Of a stretch of 33,990 nucleotides of DNA, positions 33,353 through 33,990 are shown piece by piece (the first letter of the stretch is position 1; every line of letters begins with the position of its first letter). The notes beneath the pieces were generated by a model. It was not told the DNA's origin. It saw only the letters and a program-made list of their open reading frames with translations, and did not search any database. The translations under genes were made by a program, and so were the position numbers. The DNA comes from an uncultured Prevotellaceae bacterium (GTDB lineage Bacteria; Bacteroidota; Bacteroidia; Bacteroidales; Muribaculaceae). The stretch is taken from NCBI GenBank assembly GCA_947306175.1, contig CAMZFV010000033.1, positions 1 to 33,990 of the forward strand, in the 5' to 3' direction.

Positions 33353-33660
33353 TCATTTTGAATTGCGTCCCCTAGTGGGGCATGTACTGGAACATAGAAA
33401 CCGCTATTAGCGGTTCTATCCTTGATTAAGGTAAGGAGGGAAACGCCCGTGGCGGGCGATCCCTCCTTGCTTCGTCTTTAATTTTGCCTCTCTACATGTC
33501 GGGAGAGGAATTGATATGGGAAGCCGCCATGATGATTTTCTGATGTGACATTGCCCCCGTCGTCGCTAGGCGTATATCTTTTTCGGTTCAAAGTTAGATG
33601 TTAACGTGATACTATCACAATTCTTTCATTGATTCGGTTTATTTACTATTGGCCATTCGG
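33353..33660. other. Non-coding region between the small ORF and repeat copy B
   Basis: No gene recognised. Besides the hairpins at 33394-33468 I see only AT-rich sequence. Confidence 0.45.
33394..33468 (+). terminator. Two hairpins downstream of the small ORF
   Basis: ATAGAAACCGCT/AGCGGTTCTAT (33394-33419, one bulge) is followed by AAGGAGGGA (33433-33441)/TCCCTCCTT (33460-33468) with inner GCCCG/CGGGC. The second is very strong and is followed by GCTTCGTCTTTAATTTTG. Confidence 0.65.
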
Positions 33661-33837
33661 ACCGATACCCATTCAATTCCGCTGCAAACCCGTTCAAGTG
33701 ATTGTAGCTTATTCGCGCCCCAACTATTTTGTAACCACTGTTACTGTAACAGCCGTTGCAAAAGAAAAACGGAGCATGCTGTTACATTTATTGCGCCAAA
33801 ATGACTTGATAATAGAAAAGCTATAACCAGCGGAAAT
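33661..33837. repeat. 177-bp intergenic repeat, copy B
   Basis: Second copy of 17468-17643, in the same orientation. It contains TACCCATTCAATTCC (33666-33680), AAACCCGTTCAAGTGA and the same nested palindromes. Most differences fall in one stretch of about 20 bp in the middle. The distance between copies is about 16.2 kb. Confidence 0.82.
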
Positions 33838-33933
33838 TAGTGTTTATTAATATGTTTCCGCTGAAAATAGCGACAAAAAGTGTCTATAACCAGCGGAAAT
33901 TAGTATTTTTCTATATGTTTCCGCTGATTATAG
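33821..33933. repeat. Tandem pair of CTATAACCAGCGGAAA hairpins
   Basis: Two ~50-bp imperfect inverted repeats, 33821-33870 and 33884-33933, 13 bp apart. Each starts CTATAACCAGCGGAAATTAG and ends in a TTTCCGCTGA-containing arm (AAATAG in the first, TTATAG in the second). Copy A has one such unit. Confidence 0.75.
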
Positions 33934-33990
33934 CAATCATAACAATGGAAATATTTTTCGCTGTATTGCAACTTTTTGGTGTGCTTAATA

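Overview
The window looks like a Bacteroidales chromosome segment (Prevotella/Bacteroides type) carrying an integrated defence island. The taxonomic call rests on repeated Bacteroidetes promoter signatures (TAnnTTTG at -7, twice with TTTG about 20 bp upstream), weak Shine-Dalgarno sequences, and the kinds of proteins present: CcsA/ResB cytochrome c maturation, a Nim-like flavoprotein, a DUF362 lipoprotein, a Bacteroidetes-type tyrosine recombinase and a Pif1-like helicase. No rRNA, tRNA or CRISPR array was recognised.

Layout. (1) 1-3.7 kb holds GC-richer, ordinary chromosomal genes: the 3' end of resB, ccsA, a Nim/PNPOx-family flavoprotein, an ICMT/PEMT-like membrane methyltransferase, a DUF362 lipoprotein and a flavodoxin-like protein. 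(2) 4.3-5.85 kb holds a tyrosine recombinase with its own promoter, followed by five CTGTAAACC-like sites spaced 30-33 bp apart. (3) 5.87-16.93 kb is AT-rich and holds two divergent operons around a 266-bp promoter region. Leftward are a 77-aa protein, a GHKL (MORC/HSP90-type) ATPase, an unknown protein and a DUF6339-like protein. Rightward are a C5 cytosine methyltransferase, a tandemly duplicated restriction-endonuclease-like protein, McrB and a DUF2357/PD-(D/E)XK nuclease. The rightward set resembles BsuMI/LlaJI, methylase-coupled McrBC-like restriction. (4) 17.2-17.7 kb is non-coding, with a strong hairpin terminator and copy A of a ~177-bp repeat. (5) 17.7-22.25 kb, leftward, holds HipB plus a HipS-like HipA N-terminal protein with no HipT kinase, and an ietAS-like AAA ATPase/subtilisin pair with an Xre regulator. 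(6) 23.0-27.86 kb, rightward, is a three-gene operon: a HEPN-like protein, a 1060-aa protein with KGGMGR-type and Sll1717-like P-loop domains plus a C-terminal OB-like tail, and a WYL regulator. I regard it as the best candidate for an undescribed defence system. (7) 28.0-33.35 kb holds a DUF3825 protein, a small basic protein, two paralogous unknown proteins, a Pif1-like helicase and a 42-aa ORF. (8) 33.66-33.94 kb holds copy B of the repeat.

How it fits together. The two copies of the 177-bp repeat are about 16.2 kb apart and bracket modules 5-7. They contain ACCC(A/G)TTCAA-type sites resembling one site in the array next to the integrase gene. My reading is that integrase-recognised sites mark module edges, so that defence cassettes have been added one after another. 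The orphan HipBS pair ends 17 bp from repeat copy A, which fits loss of its kinase at such a junction. All functions are inferred from motifs read by eye; no database search was possible.
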